The notes: a model not told the origin generated them from the letters alone. Positions 22,451 to 31,263 are shown, counted from the stretch's first letter. The stretch: 49,481 bases of DNA from Oscillospiraceae bacterium (GCA_017412585.1 JAFPXK010000053.1:1-49481); one strand, 5' to 3'. Program-made: numbers and translations.

Positions 22451-23440
22451 TCAAAAGCTGAACCTCTCCCAAACCCCCAGATACGCCAGCACGCAGAACG
22501 CGGCGCTGACGGCGGTGAACACCGTCACCACCTTCACCTCGTTCCAGCCGCACAGCTCAAAATGGTGGTGCAGCGGCGCCATCTTGAAGATGCGCTTGCC
22601 GTGGGTCAGCTTGAAATACCCCACCTGGATGATGTCGCTCAATGTCTCGCAGATGTACACGATGCCCACCAGCAGCAGCACCAGCGGCATATCGTAGGCA
22701 AAGGCCAACGCCGCCACCGCGCCGCCCAAAAACAGGGAGCCCGTGTCGCCCATAAACACCTTGGCAGGATAGTGGTTATACAGCAGGAAGCCCAGCAGGC
22801 CCCCCACCAGCGCCCCGGAGAACACGCCCAGGGACGTAAAGCCCGGCCACACCACCGCCATCACGGCGAAGAATATGCCCACCGGCACCGTCACCGACGA
22901 GGATAGGCCGTCCACGCCGTCGGTGATGTTCACGGCGTTCACCGTGCCCACGATGACGAAGGCGGCAAACACCAGATACACCACCCAGGGCAGCACGATA
23001 TGGGTCTGGAAGAAGGGGATATACAGGTTGGGCGTCAGCATCCCCTCGTACCGCATCAAGGTCAAAAACGCAATGGCCGCCGCCAGCTGCAGCAGGAATT
23101 TCTGCCCCGCCGTCAGGCCGGTGTTGTTGTGTTTCTTCACCTTTTCGTAGTCGTCAATAAAGCCGATGGCGCCGAACACCAGCGCAAAGCCGTAGACGTA
23201 CAGATGGGTGAATACGCCCTGCCGCATCTCCTGCCACCCCGCCGCCACAATGGCCACGGCGATGCCGATGATGAACATGATGCCGCCCATGGTGGGGGTG
23301 CCCTGCTTGGACATGTGCCACGTGGGGCCGATCTCCTTGATGCTCTGCCCGGCCTTCAGCGCCCGCAGCGCGGGAATCAGCAGCCGCCCCGCCACCGCGG
23401 TGACGGCGAAGCTGATGACCAGTGCCAGAATGATTTCCAT
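22451..23440 (-). CDS. mraY: Phospho-MurNAc-pentapeptide transferase MraY
   Basis: The 329-residue membrane enzyme (about ten membrane segments) makes lipid I from UDP-MurNAc-pentapeptide and undecaprenyl phosphate. Motifs are QGTPTMGGIMF, IGFIDDYEKVKKHNNTGL (the Asp pair), VNAVNITDGVDGLSS, KVFMGDTGSLFLGG and the histidine-rich APLHHHFELCGWNE. Length fits. It follows murE by 46 bp with no terminator between. Confidence 0.98.
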   Translation of the reverse strand: MEIILALVISFAVTAVAGRLLIPALRALKAGQSIKEIGPTWHMSKQGTPTMGGIMFIIGIAVAIVAAGWQEMRQGVFTHLYVYGFALVFGAIGFIDDYEKVKKHNNTGLTAGQKFLLQLAAAIAFLTLMRYEGMLTPNLYIPFFQTHIVLPWVVYLVFAAFVIVGTVNAVNITDGVDGLSSSVTVPVGIFFAVMAVVWPGFTSLGVFSGALVGGLLGFLLYNHYPAKVFMGDTGSLFLGGAVAALAFAYDMPLVLLLVGIVYICETLSDIIQVGYFKLTHGKRIFKMAPLHHHFELCGWNEVKVVTVFTAVSAAFCVLAYLGVWERFSF

Positions 23441-23486
23441 ATCGTTGCTCCTTTCCGCCCCCGTGGGCGGGTGTCCTTGGTGAATG

Positions 23487-24926
23487 TCAGTGTTTCAAAT
23501 GCTCCGCCACGATGACCCGCTCATCCATGGGGTAGTGTACGTGGTGGATCTCCTGGTAGTCCTCGTGGCCCTTGCCCGCCAGCACGATGACGTCGCCGTC
23601 TTTGGCGTTATCCATGGCCCAGTGAATGGCCTCCACCCGGTCGGGGATGGTCACGTAGTGGTCGCAGCCCGCCATCCCCGCCAGAATGTCGTCGATGATG
23701 GCCTGGGGCTCCTCGGTGCGGGGGTTGTCGGAGGTGACGATGCAGAAGTCGGCCAGCCGGGCCGCGATGCCGCCCATAATGGGCCGCTTGGTGCGGTCCC
23801 GGTCGCCGCCGCAGCCGAACAGCACCACCGTCCTGCCCTTGGCGAAGCCCTTCACCGCCGTCAGCACGTTTTCCAGGGCGTCAGGGGTGTGGGCGTAGTC
23901 GTTCAAAACGGTGTAGCCCTTGCCCGGGGTGGGGATGACCTCCATCCGCCCCTTCACGCCGTGGCCCTGCCGGAGGGCGTCGGCGCAGTCCTGGAGGGAC
24001 ACCCCCAGGTTGTAGCAGGCGGCCATGGCGTCCAGCGTATTATATACGGTGAACGGCCCCGGAATGCCTACCTCCACCGGGGTCCAGTCCGTGTCCGCCT
24101 CGGCGTCGAAGGCCACGCTGCCGGCGGTGAGGGCCACGTTCCTGGCCCGCAGGTCGGCCTCGCTGTCCACGCCGTAGCTGAAGCGGCGGCAGGAGCTGCC
24201 CCGGAGCAGCCTCTCGTGCCAGTGGTCGTCGGCGTTATACACCGCCACGTCGCACTGGCGGAACAGCAGCGCCTTGGCGTCGCAGTAGTTCTCCATGGTC
24301 TTGTGGAAATCCAGGTGATCCTGGGTGAGATTGGTGAACACCCCCACGGCAAAGGGAATGCCGTACACCCGGTCCAGGGCCAGCGCGTGGGAGGACACCT
24401 CCATCACCACGTGGGTGCAGCCCGCGTCCGCCATCTGGCGGAACAGGCGCTGCAATTCAAAGGACTCCGGCGTGGTCCGCTCGGTGGGGATTACCTCGCT
24501 GCCAATCATGTTCTGAATGGTGCCGATGAGACCCACCTTGGCCCCGGCCTTCTTCTCCAGAATACTCTTGATGAGATAGGTGGACGTGGTCTTGCCGTTG
24601 GTGCCGGTGACGCCCACCATGGTCATCTCCCGGGCCGGGTGGCCAAACCAGTTGGCGCCGATGATGCTCAGCGCCCGGCGGCTGTTCTCCACCACCACGC
24701 AGGGGATGCCGCCCTCCGCCTCGTGCTCGCAGACGGCGCACACCGCCCCCTTCTCCGCCGCCATGGGCACGAATTTGTGCCCGTCCACGGCGAAGCCGGA
24801 CACCGCCACGAACAGATCCCCCGCCTGGGTTTGGCGGCTGTCGTAGCTGACGCCGGTGATTTCCGTCTCCATGTCCGCGGTGGCGGCGCGCACCGCCACA
24901 CCCCGCAGCAAATCCTTTAATTTCAT
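23487..24926 (-). CDS. murE: UDP-MurNAc-tripeptide synthetase MurE (meso-DAP-adding type)
   Basis: The 479-residue cytosolic Mur ligase has the ATP loop VGVTGTNGKTTSTYLIKSI at about residue 105, EVSSHAL, NLTQDHLDFH, and VLNDYAHTPDALENVL. The specificity motif VTSDNPRTEEP identifies enzymes that add meso-diaminopimelate, not lysine, so the organism probably has DAP-type peptidoglycan. The 126-bp upstream gap holds TATAAT preceded by a poor -35, a possible weak internal promoter. The start MKLKDLLRG has AGGAGG about 8 nt upstream. Confidence 0.97.
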   Translation of the reverse strand: MKLKDLLRGVAVRAATADMETEITGVSYDSRQTQAGDLFVAVSGFAVDGHKFVPMAAEKGAVCAVCEHEAEGGIPCVVVENSRRALSIIGANWFGHPAREMTMVGVTGTNGKTTSTYLIKSILEKKAGAKVGLIGTIQNMIGSEVIPTERTTPESFELQRLFRQMADAGCTHVVMEVSSHALALDRVYGIPFAVGVFTNLTQDHLDFHKTMENYCDAKALLFRQCDVAVYNADDHWHERLLRGSSCRRFSYGVDSEADLRARNVALTAGSVAFDAEADTDWTPVEVGIPGPFTVYNTLDAMAACYNLGVSLQDCADALRQGHGVKGRMEVIPTPGKGYTVLNDYAHTPDALENVLTAVKGFAKGRTVVLFGCGGDRDRTKRPIMGGIAARLADFCIVTSDNPRTEEPQAIIDDILAGMAGCDHYVTIPDRVEAIHWAMDNAKDGDVIVLAGKGHEDYQEIHHVHYPMDERVIVAEHLKH

Positions 24927-25052
24927 CGTATATACCTCCTGCTGCCCGCCGCGGTAAAGCCGCGCCCGCAGCCTACGTATTATACCACCCGAAGGGCGGC
25001 GCTATCAGCGCATTTCCTGCCTCATTTCGGGAAAAAGATGCTTTTTCCTGTA

Positions 25053-27314
25053 TCAATCCAGCACCGACGTGTCGCCCAGCCGCACGGTGATCACCGTGCC
25101 GGCGGCCACCTCCGTGCCCGCCTCCTCCGACTGGCTCAGCACCCGGATGCTGCCGCTGCTGGCGGCGGTAGTGCCGGTAAAGCGTATCAGCAGCCCCGCG
25201 TTGGTGGCGGCGGTGTTGGCGTCGGCAGGGGAGCGGCCCAGCAGATTGGGCACCACGCAGGGCGTGTCGGGCTTTTCCTCTCCGGCGTACAGCACCACCG
25301 TGGAGTTCCGGGGTATGATGGCGCCGCCGGCGGGGGTCTGGTCGGTAACGGTGTCGCCGTCGCCCACGACGCGGAAGGCGAAGCCCTTTTCCTTCAGCGC
25401 CGCCTCCGCCTCGTCAAGGCTCATGTCCACCGCGTTGGGCACGGTGGTGTCGATGCCCAGCAGCTCCTCGGCGCTGTAAGTGGGCTCCATGCCCAGATAG
25501 GGCAGTATCTCGCCCATCACCGTGCTGGCCATGGGGGCCACCATCTGGCCGCCGGACACGTAGGTGCCGGTGTTGCGGCTGGGGGTGTCCAGGGTCAGCA
25601 GCATGATGATCTCCGGGTCGTCCGCCGGTGCAAAGCACAGGAAGGACACCACCACGTCGCCGCTGTTGCCCTTATCCGCGGTGCCGGTCTTGCCGCCGAT
25701 GCGGTAGCCTGCCACCTGGCCGTTTCTGCCGGTGCCCTCCGCCACCACGTATTCCAAACATTCCCGTACCTTGGCAGAGGTCTCCTCAGAGATGACCTGC
25801 CGCACCGGGGTGGTGTCGTGCTGGAAGACCACGTTGCCCTGGTCGTCCAAAATCTGCTCCACCAGGTAGGGAGAGTGGAGATAGCCGCCGTTGATGCAGG
25901 CGGCCTGGGCGGCGATCAGCGCCACCGGCGTCACGTTAAAGTTCTGGCCGAAGGCGTAGCAGGCCAGATCCAGCTGGGTAAAGGAGGGCTCCGGTATGAA
26001 AATGCCCGTGGCCTCGCCGGCCAGGTCAATGTCCGTGCCGGACAGGAGCCCAAAGGAGCGCATATACTGGTAAAATTTCGTTGTCCCCAGCCGCAGGCCA
26101 TAGGTGATAAAGGCCGGGTTGCAGGAGTTGCCCACCGACTCCTTCAAGGTCTGCAGGCCGTGGCCCGCCTTGTTGGAGCAATAGATGGTGGAGCCGGACA
26201 CGGTGATGGAGCCGCCGCAGTTGACGGTGGTGTTCAGGTCGATGACGCCCTCCTCCAGGGCGGCGGAGAGGGTGAGAATCTTGGATGTGGAGCCGGGCTC
26301 GTAGGTGTCGTTGAGGCACTTGTTGCGCCACTGCTTTAATTGCATTTCCCCCAGCGTGGCCTCGCCGCTGTCGATCTGCTGCTGCAGCCCCGGGTCGGCG
26401 ATGTCGGAGAAGTGGTTCAGGTCGAAGTTGGGGTAGCTGGCCATGGCCAGCACGGCACCGGTCTTGGCGTTCATCACCACGCCCGCGGCGCCGTTCTCCG
26501 CCATGAACTGATCCACCAGCCCCTCCAGCCCCTTTTCCAGATAATACTGCACCGTGGCGTCCAGGGTGGTGACGATGTCGTTGCCGTTGTGGGCGTCAAA
26601 ATACTGCTCATACTCATACAGCATGTCGTTGCCCGCGTTGTCCTTGGCGGTGATCACCAGGCCCGTCTCGCCCTCCAGCTGGCTCTCGTACTCCGCCTCC
26701 AGGCCGTACAGGCCCGTGTTGTCGTCCCCCACGAAGCCGATGACGTGGGCCGCCAGACTGCCGTAGGGGTAGTACCGCTTGGCGTCGGTCACCAGATACA
26801 CGCCGTGGATTTTATTCTCGTTTACGTATTGCCGCACCCGGTCGGCCACGTCCTCCTCCGCCCGCAGCTTCAGCACCTCATATTGGGAATAGGTGCGGTC
26901 CATCTTTTTCAAAATGGACTCCTGGCTGACCTCCAAAATCTCGCTGAGGGCAGCCGCCAGCCCCTCCCGGGTCCAGGCGGCGGGGTTTTCCTTGTCGTTT
27001 AGCTGCTCTGCCAGCTCCAGCGGGGAGAGGAACACCGTCTCCGCCGTGGCGGAGATGGCCAGCACGTTGCCGTTGCGGTCGTAGATGGTGCCCCGGTTGG
27101 CGGACACCACCGTGGACCGGGTCTGCTGTGACACGGCCCGGGACTGCAATTCCTCGTGGCGGCTTATCTGCAGCGAGTACAGCTTGACAAACAGCACCGC
27201 GAACATCACCACGCCCATCAACACCATCAAAACGGCGCTGCGGGTCTGAATCACCCGGTTGGCACGCCGGATATTGCTGTCTTTTCGGTTGTTTTTCGGC
27301 GTATTCTCCGGCAC
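25053..27314 (-). CDS. spoVD: SpoVD/PBP2B-type class B penicillin-binding protein with two PASTA domains
   Basis: The 753-residue protein has a membrane anchor at about residues 28-48, a dimerisation domain (NRGTIYDRNGNVLA) and a transpeptidase domain. The domain's motifs are GSTSK (active-site Ser), the SCN triad in SVGNSCNPAF, and GGKTGTA. Two PASTA repeats follow (VPNAVDMSLDEAEAALKEKG and VVPNLLGRSPADANTAAT). B. subtilis SpoVD has one PASTA repeat and PBP2B two, so domain count points to PBP2B, while the position next to ftsL fits either. As the only class B PBP in the cluster, it may serve both vegetative septation and spore cortex synthesis. The symbol is provisional. Confidence 0.92.
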   Translation of the reverse strand: MPENTPKNNRKDSNIRRANRVIQTRSAVLMVLMGVVMFAVLFVKLYSLQISRHEELQSRAVSQQTRSTVVSANRGTIYDRNGNVLAISATAETVFLSPLELAEQLNDKENPAAWTREGLAAALSEILEVSQESILKKMDRTYSQYEVLKLRAEEDVADRVRQYVNENKIHGVYLVTDAKRYYPYGSLAAHVIGFVGDDNTGLYGLEAEYESQLEGETGLVITAKDNAGNDMLYEYEQYFDAHNGNDIVTTLDATVQYYLEKGLEGLVDQFMAENGAAGVVMNAKTGAVLAMASYPNFDLNHFSDIADPGLQQQIDSGEATLGEMQLKQWRNKCLNDTYEPGSTSKILTLSAALEEGVIDLNTTVNCGGSITVSGSTIYCSNKAGHGLQTLKESVGNSCNPAFITYGLRLGTTKFYQYMRSFGLLSGTDIDLAGEATGIFIPEPSFTQLDLACYAFGQNFNVTPVALIAAQAACINGGYLHSPYLVEQILDDQGNVVFQHDTTPVRQVISEETSAKVRECLEYVVAEGTGRNGQVAGYRIGGKTGTADKGNSGDVVVSFLCFAPADDPEIIMLLTLDTPSRNTGTYVSGGQMVAPMASTVMGEILPYLGMEPTYSAEELLGIDTTVPNAVDMSLDEAEAALKEKGFAFRVVGDGDTVTDQTPAGGAIIPRNSTVVLYAGEEKPDTPCVVPNLLGRSPADANTAATNAGLLIRFTGTTAASSGSIRVLSQSEEAGTEVAAGTVITVRLGDTSVLD

Positions 27315-27342
27315 GGTTATCCCTCCTGTAACACCAAAGCAA

Positions 27343-27368
27343 GGAGTAAGAAAGTGGTTTCTTACTCC
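27343..27368. promoter_or_regulatory. Stem-loop between ftsL and spoVD
   Basis: A perfect 11-bp stem GGAGTAAGAAA/TTTCTTACTCC with GTGG loop lies in the 84-bp gap. No T-run follows on the minus strand, so it may be a processing or attenuation element. Confidence 0.6.
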
Positions 27369-27398
27369 TCACCGTTTCACACTATTTGTATGGGCCCG

Positions 27399-27941
27399 TC
27401 ATCTAAAGTATTCCCACAGCCCTGCCAAACTGGCCTGGGCGGTGGCGTACAGCTCATGGATGGCGTCCTCCGCTTCCGTGCGGTATACCACCGCGCTGTC
27501 GTCGCCGCTGAGGTCGATGTACTCGATCTGCCCGGCGGTGGGCTTGGCCATCCCGGCGGCCTCCGCCACCTCCTTAATGGTGGTCAGGTCAAAGGTGCGC
27601 TCATAGGTGGTCACCAGCTGCACGTGCTCGCTGTTCAAGTCGTTGAGCTGGCCTTTCAGACGGCTGATTTCCGTGCCGGTCTTGGTGAGCTGCACGTAGC
27701 CCAGCATCAGCACCATCACCAGTCCCACCAGTACCGCAATACACGCCACCGTCACCGGGGAGGCGTGGGGACGCACCTGCCGGCGGGGCTGGCTGCGGCG
27801 GCGGGGGGCCGCCTGGGGCTGACGCTGCCGCTCTGGCATGACGCCGGCGTCCTCCAGCTGCCGCTGGCGGGCCAGGCTGTCCAGGTCGTAGGCCAGGTTG
27901 CCGTATGTGGTTGTCTGTGGCCTGCGCCGCTGGTCTGCCAT
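27399..27941 (-). CDS. ftsL: FtsL-like division protein
   Basis: The 180-residue bitopic protein has a long basic N-terminus (ARQRQLEDAG ... APRRRSQPRRQVR), one membrane segment at about residues 64-83, then a heptad-containing extracytoplasmic stretch (TGTEISRLKGQLNDLNSEHV). TIKEVAEAAGMAKPTAGQIE is a typical FtsL C-terminal motif. FtsL sequences diverge strongly, so the call rests on topology, the AGM motif and the position between rsmH and the PBP gene. It lies 18 bp after rsmH. The N-terminal cytoplasmic part is longer than usual. Confidence 0.85.
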   Translation of the reverse strand: MADQRRRPQTTTYGNLAYDLDSLARQRQLEDAGVMPERQRQPQAAPRRRSQPRRQVRPHASPVTVACIAVLVGLVMVLMLGYVQLTKTGTEISRLKGQLNDLNSEHVQLVTTYERTFDLTTIKEVAEAAGMAKPTAGQIEYIDLSGDDSAVVYRTEAEDAIHELYATAQASLAGLWEYFR

Positions 27942-27959
27942 GCCGGTGCCTCCTTGCGG

Positions 27960-28925
27960 TCAGATTCTCTCCGCCACGCGCAGCTTGGCGCTGCGGGAGC
28001 GGGGGTTATACAGCAGCTCTCCGCTGCCGGCGATAATGGGTTTTCTGGATACGGTCTTCATCTTCGCCGTCTTGCCGCACACGCACACCGGGAATTCCGG
28101 CGGGCAGGTGCAGCCGGTACAAAGCTGCCGCAGGGTGTTCTTGATGATTCTGTCCTCCAGGGAGTGGAAGGAGATCACCGCCAGCCGTCCGCCGGGGGCT
28201 AAGTGGTCGCAGGCCGCCTCCAGCATGGGAGGCAGTGCGTCCAGCTCGCCGTTCACCGCAATGCGGATGGCCTGGAAGCTGCGCTTGGCCGGATGCTGCT
28301 TCTCCCGCAGGGCCTGGGGCGGCATGGCGGCGCGAATCAGCGCCACCAGCTCCGCCGTGGTCTCGATGGGGGCATCCTCCCGGGCCTGGCAGATTTTTTT
28401 GGCAATGGCGGGGGCGTACCGCTCCTCGCCGTAGTCGAATAAGATGCGCCGCAGCTCCTCGTAGGGCCAGGTGTTCACGATGTCCCGGGCCGTCAGGGCG
28501 GCGCTGCGGTCCATCCGCATGTCCAGGGGCGCGTCGTTCATGTAGGAAAAGCCCCGCTGGGCGTCGTCCAGCTGGGGGGAGCTTACGCCCAGGTCAAACA
28601 GCATCCCGTCCACGGCCTGCAGCCCCAGCTCGTCCAATATCCCGCCCAGGGCGTCAAAATTGCTGCGCACGAAGGTGACCTTGTCCGCGTATTCCGCCAG
28701 CCGCTCCCGGCCCGCCGCAATGGCGGCGTCGTCCCGGTCGATGGCGATAAGCCGCCCGGTGGTCAGCCGCCGGCAGATCTCCAGCGAGTGGCCGCCCCGG
28801 CCCAGCGTGCCGTCCACATAGACGCCCTCCGGCCGGATGGCCAGGGCCTCCATGCACTCTTCCAACAGCACCGGCTTGTGGCCGTAGGCCTCGTCCTGGG
28901 CGAAGTCGTGGGTGCGTTCCGTCAC
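27960..28925 (-). CDS. rsmH: 16S rRNA m4C1402 methyltransferase RsmH (MraW)
   Basis: The 321-residue enzyme methylates N4 of C1402 in 16S rRNA. It has GHKPVLLEECMEAL, the SAM-binding motif YVDGTLGRGGHSLEI, FDLGVSSPQLD, GFSYMNDAPLDMRMD and the C-terminal VISFHSLEDRIIKN. Length matches the family. It overlaps the mraZ stop by 4 nt (ATGA), as is common in this cluster. Confidence 0.98.
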   Translation of the reverse strand: MTERTHDFAQDEAYGHKPVLLEECMEALAIRPEGVYVDGTLGRGGHSLEICRRLTTGRLIAIDRDDAAIAAGRERLAEYADKVTFVRSNFDALGGILDELGLQAVDGMLFDLGVSSPQLDDAQRGFSYMNDAPLDMRMDRSAALTARDIVNTWPYEELRRILFDYGEERYAPAIAKKICQAREDAPIETTAELVALIRAAMPPQALREKQHPAKRSFQAIRIAVNGELDALPPMLEAACDHLAPGGRLAVISFHSLEDRIIKNTLRQLCTGCTCPPEFPVCVCGKTAKMKTVSRKPIIAGSGELLYNPRSRSAKLRVAERI

Positions 28926-29338
28926 AGTCCCATCTCCTCCATGGCCTTCTCCAGGTCGCCGCTGTCAAAGGCAGAGCGCTCCACCTGGGCCCAGCGCTGG
29001 GCGTTCCAGATTTCCACCCGGTCATAGCTGCCGATGATGACCACGTCCTTGTCCAGCTCCGCGTACTGCCGCAGTTTGGCAGGGAGGAGGATGCGGCCCT
29101 GTCCGTCGGGCTCGCAGTCGGCGGCGTAGGCGAAGAGGCCCCGCAGCTGCTTCACCTCGTTGTAGCTCTTGGAGCGCAGCTTGTCCATAAAGGCGTTCCA
29201 GCTCTCGTCGGAGTAGACGCTGAGGCAGTGGTCCTGCCCCACGGTAACGTGGAAGGTGGCCCCCAGCTCCTGGCGCAGCTTGGCGGGGATGAACAGACGA
29301 CCCTTGGCGTCAATGGTATGGGAATACTGCCCGGTCAT
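28922..29338 (-). CDS. mraZ: Transcriptional regulator MraZ
   Basis: The 138-residue protein has two SpoVT-AbrB-type swapped beta domains: HTIDAKGRLFIPAKLRQELG near the N-terminus and DGQGRILLPAKLRQYA near residue 90. MraZ binds direct repeats in front of its own operon and controls the division cluster. The start MTGQYSHTIDAKG was chosen because family similarity begins there; the open extension upstream runs into the operator region. Repeats resembling MraZ boxes lie 47-93 bp upstream. Confidence 0.95.
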   Translation of the reverse strand: MTGQYSHTIDAKGRLFIPAKLRQELGATFHVTVGQDHCLSVYSDESWNAFMDKLRSKSYNEVKQLRGLFAYAADCEPDGQGRILLPAKLRQYAELDKDVVIIGSYDRVEIWNAQRWAQVERSAFDSGDLEKAMEEMGL

Positions 29339-29384
29339 ACTGCTCACCGTCCTTTCTGCACCGGATTTTGGGGTAAAACCGTGG

Positions 29385-29431
29385 GACAACTCACCACTTT
29401 AATGGTCTGGCCCTCCACAATTCACCACTTT
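29385..29431 (-). promoter_or_regulatory. Putative MraZ-binding direct repeats
   Basis: On the minus strand the motif AAAGTGGTGA(A/G)TTGT occurs twice, at 29415-29431 and 29385-29400, offset by 31 nt (about three helical turns). AAAGTG-type repeats upstream of mraZ are the reported MraZ target in some bacteria. They lie just downstream of the promoter, suited to repression. Confidence 0.65.
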
Positions 29432-29437
29432 TAGGTA

Positions 29438-29466
29438 AGTATACATAATTCCGTTCCGATTTGCAA
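29438..29466 (-). promoter_or_regulatory. Promoter of the mraZ/cell-wall operon
   Basis: Minus-strand TTGCAA (29461-29466), 17-nt spacer and TATACT (29438-29443) lie directly before the AAAGTGG repeats, 100 nt before the mraZ ATG. Confidence 0.75.
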
Positions 29467-29561
29467 GAAAAAATTTGACCGCCCCGCCCTCCCAAAAGGA
29501 GGCGCAAGACGGCCAAATCTGTCGCATTTGCCACAATTATCCCGAAAACAGGCGCAAAAAG

Positions 29562-29595
29562 AAGCGCCGGACACAAAATGTTGTGTCCGGCGCTT
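29562..29595 (-). terminator. Terminator of the HAD-to-coiled-coil operon
   Basis: A perfect 15-bp stem AAGCGCCGGACACAA with a 4-nt loop is followed on the minus strand by CTTTTTG, 87 bp after the coiled-coil gene stop. Confidence 0.9.
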
Positions 29596-29681
29596 GACGA
29601 TAAATCAATATCTTGTGAGTCTCTGCGGGCTGACGAATATGTAAAAAATCATGCCCAGAAAATGGTGATTTTTCACAAAAA

Positions 29682-30206
29682 TTATTGGGCGTCGGTGGTG
29701 TCCTCGGCGGGCTTATTCTGGGCCTCCCGGGAGGCGCGCATCTGCTCCTGGGACGTGGCGCGGAACTGCTCCCGTGCCTGGCGAGCCTCGTCCAGGGCGG
29801 CCTGAATGGCCTCCTCGGTGCGCTTGAGGGCGTCCTCGGTGTAGGCGTTGGCCACGTGGTACAGCTCCCGGGACCGCTCCTCCGCCCGGCGGATGATCTC
29901 CCCGGCCTTCCGGCGGGACTGCTGAATGATCTCGCTTTCGGACACGATGGTGCGGGCGTCCAGCTCGGCCTGCTTCAGGATCTTCTCCGCCTCGCTCTTG
30001 GCGCCGGCCACGTAGTCGTTCCGCGCGGAGATCAGCTCCTTGGCCTTCTTGATCTCCAGAGGCAGCTTGCCCCGGATCTCGTCCAGCAGGTCCAGAGCCT
30101 CGTCCCGGTTGATGACGCACTTTTCGGAGCTGAACGCGGCCCCCTTTGCCTCGTCGATCATACCGTAGAGCATATCCAGCAGCCGCTGCACATCTTTCTC
30201 TTCCAT
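29682..30206 (-). CDS. Coiled-coil protein, uncharacterised
   Basis: This 174-residue protein is almost entirely helical and charged (EIKKAKELISARNDYVAGAK, SEAEKILKQAELDARTIVSE, RKAGEIIRRAEERSRELYHV). A short conserved-looking start MEEKDVQRLLDMLYGMIDEA and a Gln/Ala-rich tail flank it. No signal peptide or membrane segment is visible. The tandem E/R/A-rich helices resemble DivIVA-like or V-ATPase subunit H/E-like coiled coils. Database names such as 'ATPase' for similar clostridial proteins are not informative. It lies 3 bp after coaD in the same operon, close to but separate from the mraZ cluster. A scaffold role is possible but unproven. Confidence 0.75.
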   Translation of the reverse strand: MEEKDVQRLLDMLYGMIDEAKGAAFSSEKCVINRDEALDLLDEIRGKLPLEIKKAKELISARNDYVAGAKSEAEKILKQAELDARTIVSESEIIQQSRRKAGEIIRRAEERSRELYHVANAYTEDALKRTEEAIQAALDEARQAREQFRATSQEQMRASREAQNKPAEDTTDAQ

Positions 30207-30209
30207 CGT

Positions 30210-30692
30210 TCAGTTCTCCTTTCGTCGGTTCAGCTCCGCTGCCACCGGGGCAGGGACGTATTGTTCCATGGGTTGCCCGTACCGGGCCATCTCCCGCACC
30301 ATAGTGGAGCTGAAATGGGTGTACTGGGGGCTGGCGCTCAATAGCACCGTCTCCAGCCCCGGCAGAATGCCGGCGTTGATGCGTGCCATCTGCACCTCGC
30401 TGTCAAAATCTGCGGTGTTCCGCACGCCCTTCACTAAAATATGTGCGCCCTTCTGCCTGGCATAGTCCGCCAGCAGGCCGCTCCACTGCTCCACTTCCAC
30501 GTTGGGGATGTCCGCCACGCTCCGGCGGATCAGATCCAGTCGCTCCTGGGGGGCGAACATGGGGTGGCTCTTTTCGCAGTTCACCATCACGCACACCAGC
30601 ACCTTGTCAAAGCAGGCCGCCGCCCGGCGTATGATGTCCAGATGTCCCAGGGTGATGGGGTCAAAGCTGCCGGGATACACGGCAATGTTCAT
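30210..30692 (-). CDS. coaD: Phosphopantetheine adenylyltransferase CoaD
   Basis: The 160-residue enzyme adenylates 4'-phosphopantetheine to dephospho-CoA, the penultimate step of CoA synthesis. The nucleotidyltransferase motif YPGSFDPITLGHLDII (TxGH) is at the N-terminus, VKGVRNTADFDSEVQMA in the middle, and FSSTMVREMA near residue 130. The length is exactly typical. It lies 4 bp after rsmD, a pairing conserved across Firmicutes. Confidence 0.98.
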   Translation of the reverse strand: MNIAVYPGSFDPITLGHLDIIRRAAACFDKVLVCVMVNCEKSHPMFAPQERLDLIRRSVADIPNVEVEQWSGLLADYARQKGAHILVKGVRNTADFDSEVQMARINAGILPGLETVLLSASPQYTHFSSTMVREMARYGQPMEQYVPAPVAAELNRRKEN

Positions 30693-30696
30693 GGGG

Positions 30697-31248
30697 TCAG
30701 TCCTCGTTTCCGCTGCGATGGTACACCGTCAGCTTGATCTTGCCGTAGCGGTACTCCCGGTACAGCGCATACGGCGCCTCCACGGCGGGCAGCACCGCGT
30801 CGGCGGCGCTTTCCGCCACAATTATACCATGCCCGCGGCAAATGTCAAACCTTGTAATTTCCTCGATGGCCTTTGTCAGCAAATCGCTGGCATAGGGCGG
30901 GTCCAGAAGGATGATGTCAAATTTCTCCCCGCTGCGCAGATAGGCCAGGGCGTCCCCCTGCTTCACGTGGGCGTGTTCGGTGAGCTGGCACAGTGCCAGG
31001 TTTTCACGCACCAGGGCCACCGCGTCCTTCCGGGCGTCCACGAACACGCATTCTCCCGCGCCCCGGCTCAACGCCTCGATGCCAAGCTGGCCGGTGCCGG
31101 CGAAGAGATCCAGCACCCGCCGTCCCTCCAGGTCAAATTGGATGATGGAGAAGATGCTCTCCTTCACCTTGTCGGTGGTGGGCCGTGTCTCCCGCCCCTC
31201 CAGCTCCTTCAAGCGGCGGCCTCTGGCCGTACCGGTAATGACGCGCAT
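30697..31248 (-). CDS. rsmD: 16S rRNA m2G966 methyltransferase RsmD
   Basis: The 183-residue enzyme has the N-terminal RVITGTARGRRLKE and RPTTDKVKESIFSII, the SAM-binding VLDLFAGTGQLGIEALSRGA, and the catalytic ILLDPPYAS motif. It methylates N2 of G966 in 16S rRNA. The gene sits just upstream of coaD, the usual arrangement, and 15 bp after the GDPD gene. Confidence 0.96.
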   Translation of the reverse strand: MRVITGTARGRRLKELEGRETRPTTDKVKESIFSIIQFDLEGRRVLDLFAGTGQLGIEALSRGAGECVFVDARKDAVALVRENLALCQLTEHAHVKQGDALAYLRSGEKFDIILLDPPYASDLLTKAIEEITRFDICRGHGIIVAESAADAVLPAVEAPYALYREYRYGKIKLTVYHRSGNED

Positions 31249-31263
31249 ACGTTCGTTCCTTTC

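Noticed and set aside
23484..24920. A 478-codon ORF on the plus strand, antisense to all of murE
   Set aside because: It mirrors murE codon positions in GC-rich DNA, is rich in His, Gln, Val and Gly, and has no recognisable motif or ribosome site.
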